Shown: in pieces, positions 13,387-25,668 of the stretch
Layout: the number at the start of each line of letters is the position of its first letter
Position numbering within the stretch: position 1 is the first letter of the stretch
From: Chaunax sp. Z400
Lineage: Eukaryota > Chordata > Actinopteri > Lophiiformes > Chaunacidae
Assembly (NCBI GenBank): GCA_037577475.1
Contig: CM075183.1
Location: 20,289,781 to 20,353,780 of the forward strand
Length of the DNA: 64,000 nt
Reading direction: 5' to 3'
Made by a program: the position numbers and the translations under genes
Notes under the pieces: generated by a model
Told to the model about the DNA's origin: nothing
Databases searched by the model: none
What the model saw: only the letters and a program-made list of their open reading frames with translations

Positions 13387-14652
13387 GTGTTTCCATCCAC
13401 CTGTTGTCATCAACATTTTCAATTTTTCACATGTAACAGAAACTGGTAGAAAACCTGTTTTAACCAAATGAACCACGAAGCCAAAAATCGTCCACTGAGA
13501 TGAAAACATCGGCAGTGAAACTTCTTTTATGAAGCATGTTCTGCATGAGCGAGAGTTTTATTTTGAAGGCAATGCAGGAAGTGTCGCTCTGCCCCCTTTG
13601 TTGTTGTTGGCGCCGTGTTTTTGTGGCCGTAGATGATTTACTCTCCATCGCCTTCGGCTGTAACCTGGTCGGACCGGATAGTGTTTAGGCTGAGTGTGTG
13701 CGCCGTGACTGTGGTGCTTTCTCTCCATCCATCCCTTCATCCATCCCTCCATCCCTCCATCCCAGCGGCTGACAAACAGGGGAGTAGCATTCCAGCAGTG
13801 CCTCCCGTTAAAGCATCTGTATTGTGGCGTGCTGCTCACATTGTTGGGCCAGACAAAGCCTCACTCTTTAGTGGAATAACCCAGCTGGACGGCGGCCATC
13901 GCCGGGGTCACCAGGGGCTGTACAGAAACAGGCGACCCTGACGGGGGCCGGGGGCCATGATAGCAGGGCAGGAACCTGAACCACCGCGCATCACTTATTA
14001 GCAACACAAATGGATAGTTTCCATCAAACCCTGAGCTCATAAATGTTTTCTGTGTGTTTCTGTTACAGCAGACTGATTCATTCAGACATCTCCAAAATGT
14101 AAACACGCACCGATCCCCCCCCCCCCCCCCCAAACGGGGGGAGGCTTTCGCTCCCGTGCAGCTGTGTTTAGAGTCAGATTCCAGTCCCAAGTGGTCAGCA
14201 CCGCTCGGCTTCAGAATGTCCAAAAACAGCTAATATTGCCAGTCTGAAACCCGCCGTGAGCGAAGCTCCTCCACATTCCAGCGTCTCTGTGCCGTGTGAG
14301 GGTCACACCAGGCAAACGGAGACAGGCTTTCTCCAGCAGTCACGGCAGCTCTTAGCGTGTATATTGTCTATATAATGTGAGGAAATAGTGAAAATGCTTG
14401 TGTCTGTTTCCTGCAGCCCAGAGTTGTTCCTTCAAATCACTTTTTTTTTTCTTTCTTTGGAGCAAAGTTCAGCTGATTACAGACATAAAAACGGTCCCAT
14501 CAGAGATCATCTCCATAAATGTAACATAAGTGTTGATCTAAAAATATATTGATTTTTATCATTTTTGTCATTTTATTGTCGATGATCGGCGTCGATGACA
14601 TCACTGCCCGATGTTTTCGTTTAAACTTCTTCTCCTTCTTCTTCTCTCTCAG

Positions 14653-14657
14653 ACTAA
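14653..14657 (+). CDS. irs4: irs4 coding exon 2: end of last codon and stop
   Basis: After a strong acceptor (pyrimidine tract at 14626-14650, then AG at 14651-14652) the first bases are AC followed by TAA. Joined to the phase-1 G of exon 1 they complete one Asp codon and the stop, so the protein ends ...Thr-Thr-Thr-Lys-Asp at 1401 residues. Human IRS2 has the same arrangement as I recall it: a long coding exon, then an exon giving only the last residue, ending Val-Lys-Glu. The rest of exon 2 is 3'UTR. Confidence depends on this acceptor being the one used. Confidence 0.7.
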
Positions 14658-14747
14658 ACGACGGGACGACAGAGGTCCGCCACCCTCCTCTTCCTCATCA
14701 TCATCATCTCTGTGCTTGGGACACTTGACTCTGCCTGTGACCTTTAG

Positions 14748-14766
14748 CCCCCCCCCCCCCCCCCCC
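14748..14766. repeat. C19 homopolymer
   Basis: A run of 19 C residues in irs4 exon 2, about 90 bp after the stop codon. Length is likely to be polymorphic or mis-assembled. Because the stop precedes it, it does not affect the protein if the 14652 acceptor is correct. Confidence 0.95.
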
Positions 14767-15644
14767 GCCTGTGACCTCTTCACCCAGACTGAGAAGCTGC
14801 TCCCTGCTGGATGCAGAAAACATCAACACATGACAAAAATGCTTGCAATTTATTTTCAAGCCAATTTATTTTCATTTTTTTATTTTTGTGTGTTTTATAT
14901 GCATATTTTGTCCTGTTTCTTTTAAAAAAAATCACACCCCCCCTCTCACAATGGATGCTGCCAGTATGTGCTGCTTTTCCCCCTCCTGTTTAACAGACAG
15001 CGGTCAGTGAACTTTGAGGGGGCGTCAGCAGAACCTTAGTCTTCTTATCAGGTGGTTCTGCTTCTCCTGATGGTATTAAAAAGGGAGGCTGGAAAACTAA
15101 GAGAAAAAAAAGGCATTATGGTACAGACTTGGAAACTTTTATGTTGGAGTTATTTCTTTTTTTTACCCCATGCATTTTAATCCAGCCTGATTCCAGGACC
15201 CCACAGTTATTATATTACAGACAAAGTTGTGGAAAATGTTTGTTGGAATGACCCTTTAATGGTACAAACACATGGCTGATGTATTTCAGCCTCCTGGCAT
15301 TGCACAACTATCATGCTTGTTCCCATAATTTTCCGTGTCAGGTACCGTTTTTACGTAGCGTTCCCACCAGTTCAAATACAGCTGGGAGACTTGAGCTACT
15401 GCTGGTTTTATTACAGTGTTTGAATGCGGCGGGAAACCTGAAACCATTACTGTTTGGGGTTTTTTTGCATTTTGTAGCACATATTATTTATTCGTTGCAA
15501 TAGGTACACGTATTCCTTTACATTTCATGTTTTGCTTTTGTAGCGAGACGGTACTCAAAACAACAGTGACCATCGATCGAATGCTGGAAATGATCTGTAT
15601 TAAAATCTGTCTTCTCGCCAAGTCAGTGAATCAAACTGAAGTGA

Positions 15645-16065
15645 TTAAAGGAACAGATCAACGTTTTGGGGAAATAATCTATTTGGCTTTTTTTTGGTCA
15701 AGAATTAGATGAAAAGGTTGTTTGGTTAGCTTCTGTTAGCATAAAGAATGGAAGCAGTGGAAATTAGCTAGCAATACTGCATCCGAAGTTAAAAATTAGA
15801 CTTATTAGCACATGTAAAGCACACTAATTATCACCTTATATGTCATTTGTTAAACCTATAGAAGAACCACGTGGATAAATAACAATTAACTATTTTTGTT
15901 ATGAGGTCTTGTCACCCATATTTCATTAAAATGGTGAGTTATCATTGGGAAACTTGGGCTAGGCTAGCTGTTTCCTGCTGTTTCAAGTCTTTATGGCTAA
16001 GCTAAGCTAAGCTGAGCTAACCAGTGCTGTAGATCTTTCCCACACTGTTGGAACTGTTCCTTTAA
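15645..16065. mobile_element. MITE with 12-bp perfect terminal inverted repeats
   Basis: TTAAAGGAACAG at 15645-15656 is matched by its exact inverse complement at 16054-16065, enclosing 421 bp. The interior carries TTAGC/GCTAA-rich sequence, including GCTAAGCTAAGCTAAGC near 15993, and text close to a dispersed teleost element I remember (a TTAAAGGAATAGTT-type end and a 'tagcataaag.ctgga' core). There is no coding capacity. It lies within the irs4 3'UTR, so it is probably transcribed. The superfamily is not certain. Confidence 0.75.
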
Positions 16066-17782
16066 GAAACAACAGGAATGATTGACGTTAGCTTGCAGAG
16101 AAACTCAGCTGCTACAGCCAGTAGATGGAAAAAAAGTTATGTTAGCGTTTTCTGCTGTTTGCTAAACCGAAGCAGGTGTTTTAGTTGTTTTTTATGTTCT
16201 CGGTTTTACCTCATACAGGAAATAACACACATGGCTAAAACATTTCCAAAGAGGTGCACAAACATGACCGTGTTCACACTGATGATGCTATCAGCTGTTA
16301 AATGATCACCCCAAAAAAAAAAAAAAACTCTTTATCTACTCACTAATATGGGAAGTTGGGGGGGAAGTTTTTCAGTCAACAAAGCATTTTTTGGAGCTTC
16401 ACAGCAACACAGCTGTTAGCCCTGTTAGCATTCTCCTAAACGACTAAAGAGGATGGGGCTCGTAAGGCGTGGATCCAAATCTCCAGAAGCCTAGAGATTC
16501 TAAATTGTCAGGCTAATCAGGCTGCAAGGCCCAAAGCAAACGAGAAATATATATTATTTTTTTGTTATTAGAAAATATTTTGTGAACTTCCTACAGAGAC
16601 GTGTTGCTGGTAGAGCTTCTGGAAGAATCCCCCTTAATTTATTTGGAGAAAAAAAAGGGTTGTTAACGTTCATGTATGTTTGCCTTCATGTAAAATTTTA
16701 CCCCGTTTATGTCATGACTGAATTGATTTACGCAGAATCTGTTTATTTTGGCAACAAGTCAACCTCAAAACTGTCCTCGATTTTAAATATGATGTAGAAA
16801 ATAATGAATTTTTCTTGTTAAGGGTGGAGAAATGAGACCTACGTAATATATATATATATCTATATATACATAAATCTATATAATCCTCGCAGAGAAGACT
16901 TAGGGTACTGCATCGTTATGCAAACTTTTTGTTTCCCTTTTCCTCTAATATTTTGGTTTATTTTTTATTCTAGTTTACAGAGGGGAAAATAATCATCCTG
17001 GTTGTTTTGTTGAAACCTTGTTTCTCTGAAAGCAAAGCGAAACAAGGCTAGTATTTTTTTTAAGAGTACATAGGCATTTTGCAGTTATTTGTATAAAGAA
17101 TGGGTTTGCAACCTCTGCCTAATGTTTATTTTTTGTAACTATATTACAGTTTATTTGCTGCTGTGTAGTACAGTTAACAGTTGGAAATGCTGTCAAACAT
17201 AATGATGAAGATGTTCCTGCTATCAGATGCGGGTCTTGTTTTTTTTTCCTTGTTTTTTTCTTGTTTTTTTTCGAATCTTCAGAGGATTTTTTTGTGTGTT
17301 TGTTTTGGGGTTTTTTTTTTTGGAGGTGGGCGAGGGAAGCCAATCCTGCTCCACTCTGCTACCTGTGTTCTTAGTTTCCAAGTTGAATGCTGTTGTTTAT
17401 TAGCTTTACAGGAAAGAGTTTTAAAAAAATACTGTGGAGGTGTGTATCCTTCGTATGTGCATTATTTTTCAGCGACGTACGTCCTATATACGAAAAAGTA
17501 GAAAACTGTTTAAAAAAAGACGAGACGAGAGAACTGGTGGAAAATGGAATCCTCCTGTAAATAAGGAAAACTCAAGTTGTTGCTTTTTTCATGTTATGTC
17601 GGCGCCTCAGCAGATGCCCAGCCTTTTTTTCCCTTTTTTTTTTCGTTTTATTTCCTTCTCTCTTTCTTTCTCTTTTTTCCCCGTGGAGGGAAGGGGGGCA
17701 GGAGGGGTACTCAGAGGCGATTTGAGCATTGGCATAGTGTTTATATTTATCAGACTTTTTTTGCTTTCGATAGAGCTATTGC

Positions 17783-17788
17783 AATAAA
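17783..17788 (+). terminator. irs4: Polyadenylation signal of irs4
   Basis: AATAAA, followed 15-30 bases later by the likely cleavage zone and then a GT-rich downstream element at about 17823-17842. This is the best poly(A) signal on the plus strand after the irs4 stop and marks the end of the gene before the convergent intergenic space. Confidence 0.65.
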
Positions 17789-20424
17789 AATGTGTTCATG
17801 TAACCGCCGTCGTCTTGGCTGCATTTTGTTTGTGTGATTTGTCGTCATGGACATCCTCACATCCTCCTTTTAACATCAGCTTCCAACGTCATCGAAGACA
17901 AATAATCTGGTGTAACAGAAGAGGTGAAAAAACAAACACTTCTATCATCTGAAAACAACGTGTTCACTCACTGAAGGACCACATGACTCCTCTACAGGTT
18001 GGGAAACGTCCCTGATAACACCGACTCTGATAAAACCCTTTCAAAACGTCTTGTGTCAAAAAAGACGTGACGTCAGTAAAGACTTGAGTCAATCGCCGTG
18101 AAATTTACTTCAGGTATTTGTGCTCCCAGATGATAAATGTCTAATAACCTCCTGACCTCTCCTCCAAACCACAAAGGCTGCAAACTGGAGGAACTGGCTA
18201 GCCTAGCACCTCTAGAGCTAACTTCATTAGTGATTAATGCCAGTCGTTTGATCTGTGGTTGTATTATCTGTGCTCTAATAGTCTAGTTTTACTATAGTTT
18301 TTCAGGTTTGTATTTTATTTGCGCTTCAGGCCTTTAAAAATCTTTACATCTCAACAAGCATCCATGAGGAAACCTGAGCATTTTGTGTGTCATCAAATTT
18401 TGTGGCCTCATCAGGGTCGTCATGACACACATTACAAACGTTTAAATAGAGTCGTATGAAGCAGAAAAAATATCAAAAAGGCAAAAAATATAAAAGATAA
18501 TCAATCACATATCTACGCATATATCAGCCAATGAGGCGCCTACAAGGATGGGTTGGTTACATGGTCGTGGATTCTGGCCAATCATTGTCCCAGGCTGGCA
18601 GAGAAGTAAGGGGCTTGTCCAATAGGAATAAGGGACATGGGTAACACCATATTTGGTCCATGAACTGGAGCAACTAAGGAGAACATGAGTTTGTCAGGCT
18701 TTAATCCAAAATGTGCTTATTTGATGTGGCAAATAAATAACATAAACACATTTAATAAAAATTTTAAAAAACTTTTTTGAAATTCTATGCACAGTATAAA
18801 AAGAGTAAGAAGGGTGACAAGATAGAATATTTAAAATAAAAAATAGAACATACATAGTAAAAACCACTTTAAAACCAGATAAATGAGATCCACTGTATTT
18901 AAGAAGCACTATAAAAACTCATAAATGACAAGTCCTCATTTATACAGCCTGCTGAACCAACATCCACCTTTGTGCAGAGTCATGGGTCAGGAGAGAAGTC
19001 ACTAAATGTTGGTGTAGAACTGGATAGAGGGACTTTTTTTTTATAACTTTCCTTTGAAATTGCATTTTTCCTCCTGAACCGGACGGAACCTGTTCAGCCT
19101 CGGTGGAGGTGAGTCATTCCTGTTCTATTATTGTTTTATTCCTGTTATAAACTCTAATCTCTCACTTTTATTGATGCAGATTAAAGACAACCATCTGAGC
19201 GACATCGTCCTTCATATAAGATCCTGATTGCATTATGAATGAACGAAGGCGTAAACACATTTCTGTTGTCAGGGAACCGCATGACAACAGACTGTTTGAT
19301 AATCATTGATGTGTTTTACTGAGCTGTTGTGACCCTAAAGAGATGAAGAGGGTGTCAATGAGAAAACTAGGAACGGTTTCCTGGAGCTGTTTGTGCAGAT
19401 GAGGTCTGATGACACACGGTGTTTATCCAGCCCAGCATCTCAAAGTCCAACTGTCAAAACAATCCAAAGTTCACTTTGGTCATGAGAGACGGGTCAGCTG
19501 AGAGGAGAGTCCGGATCCACCACAGGCAGCAGGGCTGGAACCTTGTTTTCCTGGTTTCTACCTGTTTGTCAATAAGTAAACAGCTATACCTTTTATGCAA
19601 TATTATGTTTAAAATCACAGATTTTTCAGCGTAAACCGGCTAATTCCAGCTGTGAGATACATGTGTTGGAGTCAAAAATACATTATTTACAATTACTAAA
19701 GTGCATTTTGTTATTTTTCACCACTGAGCAGAGACTAAAACGGAGCTAAAGGGAGGAATCTGAAATGAGAAATTAAAAAGATTAAAGATAAAAATAAAAG
19801 ATAAAAAGTGTGCTAGTGCTACTCCTGATCAGTGCAAATTATGAAATGGAGAAGTTAAACCAGACGAAATGACACATCCAATAAATATGAAACTATAATA
19901 AATACTTAAAAATAGAAAAACAGTCTATTTTTACACAAAGTGAATATTGCACTTTAAAGTGAACTAAAGGATTCAACAGTCAGCTGTCAGACCTTATCTT
20001 TAGCAAAATAGAGCCAGCGAGTACAAAATCAAGAAAGCTAGCTTCTAGGAATGACATCATGACATCATGACCCACATTGTCCTCGGTAGGCAAAAGCTAA
20101 CATGAGCAGTGTTTTCAATCGCTTTTGCGGATCGTTGCGGAACTGATGCCGTGTTAACGCACAAGAAGGTTTCGAAATATTCTGGCCCTTGTACAAATAC
20201 ACTTGATGACCCCAGCACCAGACACTCCAGCCCGCCCCTCTTCCTCCAGTTTGGAAGTAAGTGGTAGGGAAAAACTTCAGAGTTGATGCAGCAGGATTGG
20301 CTGTTGCAAGGACTGAAAGATGGTCTCTACCCCTCTGCAGCCTGGGAAGAGCAGCGTCCCTGTTGACTGACGGACCTCCAGAATGAGAGCCTGGAGGTAC
20401 CCAGAGCTATGATGACGCATACGG

Positions 20425-20454
20425 GTGTGTGTGTGTGTGTTTGTGTGTGAGTGT

Positions 20455-20484
<30 letters not shown>
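20425..20484. repeat. (TG)n microsatellite
   Basis: About 60 bp of TG repeats with TTTG and GAG interruptions in the irs4-col4a5 intergenic region. Confidence 0.93.
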
Positions 20485-20485
<1 letters not shown>

Positions 20486-21012
20486 GCGGATGAGCCAGTG
20501 CACCAAGCAGGGGGCCTTTCAACACCAACATGTGACCTGCCAGGGTTACTGATGGACGAACCATTGGGGATGTAGGCAGGTGCTAGAGTTTCAAAACAAC
20601 ACCCAGTGTGTGTGCTTGTGTTTGTGTGTTTGAGTGCACATGTCTATGTGCACCATGTGGGCCAAGGCTTGGAGTCCACTGTGCAGATCTGATGTACGCA
20701 CCTTTTCAGCTATTAGTGCAGCAATTAGCATCTTCGTCAGTATCCGAAATCCTTGGAATCCGTCCACCATCCCCCTCACACACACATATAAACAGATGGT
20801 AGCCCTAATGAGAGAGGATGTAAGGGTTTCACCTGACCACATTTCGTTTCTGTTCACCAAGCAAGAGGCCTGACCTCATTGACGCTCGAAAACAGCAACT
20901 GCCTACCAACAGACCTCCTACCTACTTCTCACACCGTAGAAAGTTTCCTATTTAGGTAGCGAGCTCCAGGGTTTTCCAGGTATCCTTCGGGGCAGATGCT
21001 AAAGAGGGAAGC

Positions 21013-21070
21013 AGTGCCTAAAGGTTAGCGAAGCGAGCTTGTGCGTCATCGGTTCAGTTCCCTCGACAGG
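21013..21070 (+). mobile_element. Possible tRNA-derived SINE head
   Basis: A stretch resembling an RNA polymerase III promoter. An A-box-like segment around AAGGTTAGCGAAGCG (21021-21035) is followed by GGTTCAGTTCC at 21051-21061. The latter matches the B-box consensus GGTTCRANYCC with one mismatch, at normal tRNA spacing. It does not fold as an intact tRNA by eye, so a SINE remnant is more likely than a tRNA gene. Boundaries and family are unknown. Confidence 0.4.
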
Positions 21071-21463
21071 CTCGCTTCGCATTCAACAACTCAGCAAGAG
21101 TATTAGCCATAGGCGTGATATCGAAACCACATCGAAGCTGATGTTGTGAAAAAGATATCGGCTGTTACCTCTGCCAGGAAGGTTCTGTTTCACCCGTGTT
21201 TGTTTGTGGGTTGTTTATTAGCAGAGTTAAACTGAAAAGACTGGATGGATTTCCATGAAACCTGGTGGACGAACAGGAAACAGGAAACAAGCCCTTTAGG
21301 TTTGTCCTGAATGCAGAGAAAGAGAAAGAGAAAGAGGCAGTACCAGGAATCTCTTCTTTCTTTGTGTTGCAGGATGTGGCATCTTTTGTCATTTACTCTT
21401 ATTATGCCAAAAGTCCTGAACTGATTTCGATGCAGCTTTGTGGAGGGGCGTGGCCTAAACCAG

Positions 21464-21799
21464 TTACACTGTAAAACGGAACATTTACAATAAATTCTGA
21501 GCAGTATTCTGCTGTATTAATGTCATACAGTGACATTATGTAATATTCAAAGCTGTCTTGGAGAAATGAGTCCAGCTCTTTGTCATCAGTTACAGGACTG
21601 TACTGTAAACTTGATTGATTGATTGATTGAAATTTTTTTTCAAACGTAAAAAAACACACAAGAAACAACAGACAAAACAAAATAGGTTAAAAACAACAAA
21701 AGTACTTAAATACTTTAACAATTAACTCTGATGCTGTACTTTGTGGGAGGAGCTGCTGCCAGTTTCTGTAAATTTACAGTGAAATGTTTTACAGTGTAA
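21464..21799. mobile_element. MITE with 14-bp perfect terminal inverted repeats
   Basis: TTACACTGTAAAAC at 21464-21477 is the exact inverse complement of GTTTTACAGTGTAA at 21786-21799. The 336-bp element has no coding capacity. Short direct repeats CTAAAC (21455-21460 and 21801-21806) flank it almost exactly and are a candidate target-site duplication. The AT-rich interior includes a GATT tetranucleotide run near 21612-21630. The superfamily cannot be fixed from the ends alone. Confidence 0.7.
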
Positions 21800-22298
21800 A
21801 CTAAACAGGCCTTTTCAGGATTGTTCACCCCCTGAAGGAGGTGTGTGTGTTTTTCTACTTTGTTAGCTTTTCGCTGTTCACGTAACTTTGACATTAGAAT
21901 TTGCACGCTGTCACAATGCTCCTGATTGTTTTGTGGTGTGTGAATGTGAGACGTAAACATCCGTCGACACTGAAGCGTAAATGTACCTGCAAATTTAGTT
22001 GATGCTCTTATCCTGAGAGACTTATCCTGACTGAGATACTGTATCTTTGGCAGGACACCTCGGCCTCCGAGCGCAGGAACACCTAATCTGTTTTTCAGAA
22101 TGGGCTCTTATAACACCAGGGAACCTCCCAGCAGGCCCCGGCACAGTGATGTCATGCTTTGTGTTTTTATGGGTCCCAAACTTACCTTTATGCAGCGAAG
22201 CCAGGGAAATGCACTCAGACAAAAGATCAGCATGTCTTTCCAGGAACCAGCAGGCAGTAGTAGCTCTAAACAGCTTAGAGAGCAGAGACAACAGGCCT

Positions 22299-22300
<2 letters not shown>

Positions 22301-22392
<92 letters not shown>

Positions 22393-22412
22393 ACACACAC
22401 ACACACACACAC
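22301..22412. repeat. (CA)n microsatellite
   Basis: About 112 bp of nearly perfect AC repeats with a single GAC interruption near 22388. Confidence 0.97.
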
Positions 22413-23003
22413 CATCTCACCTCCGATCCTCTCTTGTCTCTATAGCTCAGCCAATACAAATGAGGAAGTAGATTAGTCAAGAAAGCCTGGAGCCTCAAAC
22501 GCTTAGGAGACCAAAATAATAGCTGAAGTTTCCACTCAGAGAAAAAAGGAAAGGGAGAGAAGAATCCAATAATTTGGCTCCTTGGATTTAAATTAAATGG
22601 TTCTTTTATGATTTTCCATTTGTTCTTGCATTATTTTATTATCTGTTAAGCTAGGAAAAGACCATTCATGGAAAGCCTGGGTTCATTAGAGACACAACAT
22701 TTTGGACCTTTTCAGGCCTAAATGAGGAACTTCTATATAATTTAATGTTGTTTTCCCATTTTTTAAAAATGCTTCTCTATAGATTTTGACATCGTAATTG
22801 AACTTCTATTTAATATATTTGTTAATTTCTGTGGGTTTTATATGTGATCATTCATGCAGTTTCATTGAAAAAATCTTCCTTGATACAGAACATTATGTAA
22901 TAGTTTCTACGTTTAGAAGAATTTTAATTTGTCGTTTTTCTTTGTTATTGTTGCTTTTTCCTTTATCTCACCAACATACAGTCACTAAATGCACTTTTTG
23001 TCA

Positions 23004-23600
23004 TGGTTCTGTGTTGAGTTTGTTATTTCCTGTTTTATTTTGAAGGTTGTTTTCCTCGTGTACTGTGTCGTTCTTTTCACTTCCTGTATTTTCTTGCCTT
23101 CTGTTTTGTCCCTCTCATTCCTATGTCTGTGTTTTTGTTTTCAGTTCTGTTCATTCTCTTTCCCTCCGAGCCAAATGTGTTCACAGTTTTAGTTCATTGT
23201 CGTGTATTCCTTGTGTCTTCACCCCTTTAGGTTTTCGCTCCACTTTGATTGTCTGATTGTGTCTCCAGTTGTCTCCTCCTCCCTGTGTCACCTGTCTCTC
23301 ATTGTCTCGTTACCCTCTGTATTTAAGTTTGTGTGTTTTTTTCCCTTCTTTGTCAGTTTGTCTGTTTTGCTCCATGTTCTCTGCTCGGTTGTGTTCTCTT
23401 TGTGTTCTCCTGGTGGATTTCTCTGAAGGTTTGTTTGTCCCTGAAGAATTCTTATTTGGTTACTCATTTCTTGACCTTGTGTTTTTGGCTCATTTCTTGT
23501 TGCGTTACACTTTGTTAGACTGTATTATTTTCATGGACTTTAAACCTTCAGTTATTCATCGTGTCTATTTCTGTTGAGATCCCAAGTAAGTTTATTAAAG
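23004..23600 (+). repeat. Dispersed pyrimidine-rich repeat, copy A
   Basis: A T/C-rich interspersed element containing TTTCCTGTTTTATTTTGA at 23026-23043, then a typical order of short phrases (...gtctcctcctccctg..cacctgt..., ...gtatttaa/ttag..gtgtgttt...). The same order occurs in copies at about 46070-46560 and 60700-61010, all plus-oriented. The three copies are diverged, so old. It resembles the 3' end of a teleost retroposon whose name I cannot give with confidence. Confidence 0.6.
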
Positions 23601-24531
23601 TGTGTTCTACTCATGCTGAATCCATCATACATGAATGTCACCTTTGTCATGTTGGATGGGTATTCTGATTATTGTAACGTCACTTGTCCTTGTTTTTTGT
23701 GGTATAATATTGCCATCTGCTGGCCATTTTCACCCCCTAATTTTTCCTGCCCTGGTCTGGAAAAGCAAACAAAAACATACAGAACAAAACATTTTTTTAA
23801 ACTCTTTTTTTTTTCTTTACATTTTTTCAAGCAATTCCAAACTTAGAACATGGGAGAAGTGATTGCCTGTAAATTTACCATACAAGCAATATACACTAGA
23901 AACAAATTACTGTGCATTCCTTCCTCAATTAGCAATTGATCATAACTAAATCTCTAAATTTTGACACTAAACGTATTTAATTAAGTTATTTAAAACTTTA
24001 ATTGGTTTACTCAAATAGTCCAAAGGCTGTATGTTGCTTTATTGTATGCATAATGCATGAAATTCAATAAAATGACATTTGACAGATTTACAGATATCTT
24101 ATAAACCTGCTGATCTAATTTGATACACACATTTTCACACAACATGGTTTTACTATAAAAGAGGTTACGAAACATTAAGTAACATTACCTCAATTCATTA
24201 AATTCATTAAAACTCATGTATCAAATATTATTCACTTGACATTATAGGTTAAAATAGGCTGTTTATTTTCTCACGTCAACAGGGTTTCCAGTCCGAATAG
24301 AAGGATTTGGCCCATGGTCTGCTAATAAGTGACCCCTGCTTTACATAATATTATTAAGAAACACCATAAATTTTAATTGTTATGCAGATGACACACATTT
24401 ATAAATGAAAACGAGTGAAACTAACTAAACCTCAGGAATGTCTTAAGGACATAAAAACCTGGACTTCATTATAGGAGATTCAGCTATTTCCTCTCAGTTA
24501 ATCATACAAGACAAGCACTTTGGACATAGTA

Positions 24532-24537
24532 TTTATT
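24532..24537 (-). terminator. col4a5: Candidate distal poly(A) signal of col4a5
   Basis: Plus-strand TTTATT, i.e. AATAAA on the minus strand, about 1.7 kb after the col4a5 stop at 26241. Other AATAAA motifs on the minus strand lie at 26023-26028, 25316-25321 and 25082-25087, so the true 3' end may be nearer. Sequence from 24540 to 26240 has UTR-like composition with no supported frame. Confidence 0.3.
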
Positions 24538-24539
24538 TT

Positions 24540-25637
24540 AAAAGTTTATAACAACTTCTGGATAATATTACATGAAAAATAAACAAAAAAAAAAAAGAAG
24601 AAACAAATACACATTTTTAATCGCACCCCAGGTTGACAAAATTAGGATTCATAAAAGCAGTTTTGAAAAAATAAAAATAACAATAAAATCACAGGAAAAC
24701 ATTTCTTTGCACCTTAAACAGACTTACAGTACATCAGGAGTGTGTGCACCCGACATGAGCGACATCAGGGACTGTCACACCTGATAAATGTACAGACACT
24801 CGTACCTGTGTTTCAACAGGGCCGAGCGCCAAGACTTTAACCAATTTTGGATAAATATTCAAGCCAGCTAAAGTGGATTTTAAGATTTTGGGGGGCAAAA
24901 TGTGCGCCAAAATCTCAGGCCCTCTTTTTACAGCAAAGCCCAGCACCTGGAAATGTTAAAAAACACAAAACAAACATCACGGTTTTCTAATCAAGGATCC
25001 AAGATTTAATTCAAATACTTTTTTTTTGCACAAATATCTGCAACATTCCCCAATCATCAGACTACCTAAAAGCAAGTCCCCTTTATTTCAGCTCAGCATT
25101 TAATAATTCTACAAATTGAATACAAAAGATGGAAGCGAATGACATCGTTAATATCATACAGACTGTTGTGTTTCAGGGAAAATGGCTCTGTCTGCTCAGT
25201 AGTTAGCTTTAGTTTTCACTGAAATGCCTGACCTTTGTGTTTGAAAACAGTGAACTATCTCCCCACAGCCAAATAAAGTTTATATACCTTTTATCCTCTT
25301 TTTTTCAAATATATATTTATTATATATAAAATACTGTTTCATTCATAAAAGCCTTACTTTTTACAATATCTGAGGCGATGTGAGCAGTGAAGTGTGTGTG
25401 TTTATGAACGTGTGTGTGCGAGTATGTGAGCTTAAAAGAACGTGGAAAAAAATGTTGTATAACAAAGAACTGGTACAGATTCAGGAGTTAATACGCTAAA
25501 AAATAAAAGGTGTTTTACACAATATACACATTTAATTACTTACAAAAAAAAGAAAGAGAAAGAAGGCTGATGGTTAGAAGGCGGCTGCGGCAGGGTTAGT
25601 ACCACCAAACGTTAAATGACAGAAAAATGACGGAGAG

Positions 25638-25668
<31 letters not shown>

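Larger units (their letters stand above)
14658..17805 (+). other. irs4: irs4 3'UTR
   Basis: About 3.1 kb of AT-rich plus-strand sequence from the stop at 14655-14657 to the poly(A) signal at 17783-17788. It contains a C19 homopolymer at 14748-14766, a MITE insertion at 15645-16065, an AU/TA-rich stretch near 16845-16885, and several T-runs at 17239-17325. A 3'UTR of several kilobases is usual for IRS genes. The downstream limit rests on the signal; the UTR could also end earlier in some transcripts. Confidence 0.55.
17806..24500. other. Intergenic region between convergent 3' ends
   Basis: No gene is supported in these 6.7 kb. Contents: (TG)n at about 20425-20484, a SINE-like tRNA-derived head at 21013-21070, a MITE at 21464-21799, a long (CA)n at 22301-22412, and a dispersed repeat copy at about 23004-23600. 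The rest, including 17850-20270 and 23880-24500, is AT-rich unique sequence with no frames of convincing composition. CA-driven His/Thr frames around 22047-22498 are repeat artefacts. Confidence 0.65.

Noticed and set aside
12612..13509. Minus-strand frames rich in Arg, Glu, Lys and Gln
   Set aside because: They are complementary translations of the polypyrimidine minisatellite. Charge-rich periodicity mirrors the 15-18-bp unit and not a real coiled-coil gene.
14653..14925. Frame continuing from 14653 with poly-Ser and poly-Pro
   Set aside because: It is open only in phase 0. Exon 1 ends in phase 1, which gives Asp and an immediate stop, and the frame crosses a C19 run.
22022..22498. Frames on both strands spanning the (CA)n tract
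   Set aside because: They are open only because the dinucleotide repeat lacks stops; flanking residues match no family.
24734..24946. 71-codon minus-strand frame downstream of the col4a5 stop
   Set aside because: It has no recognisable homology or splice signals and lies in probable 3'UTR.
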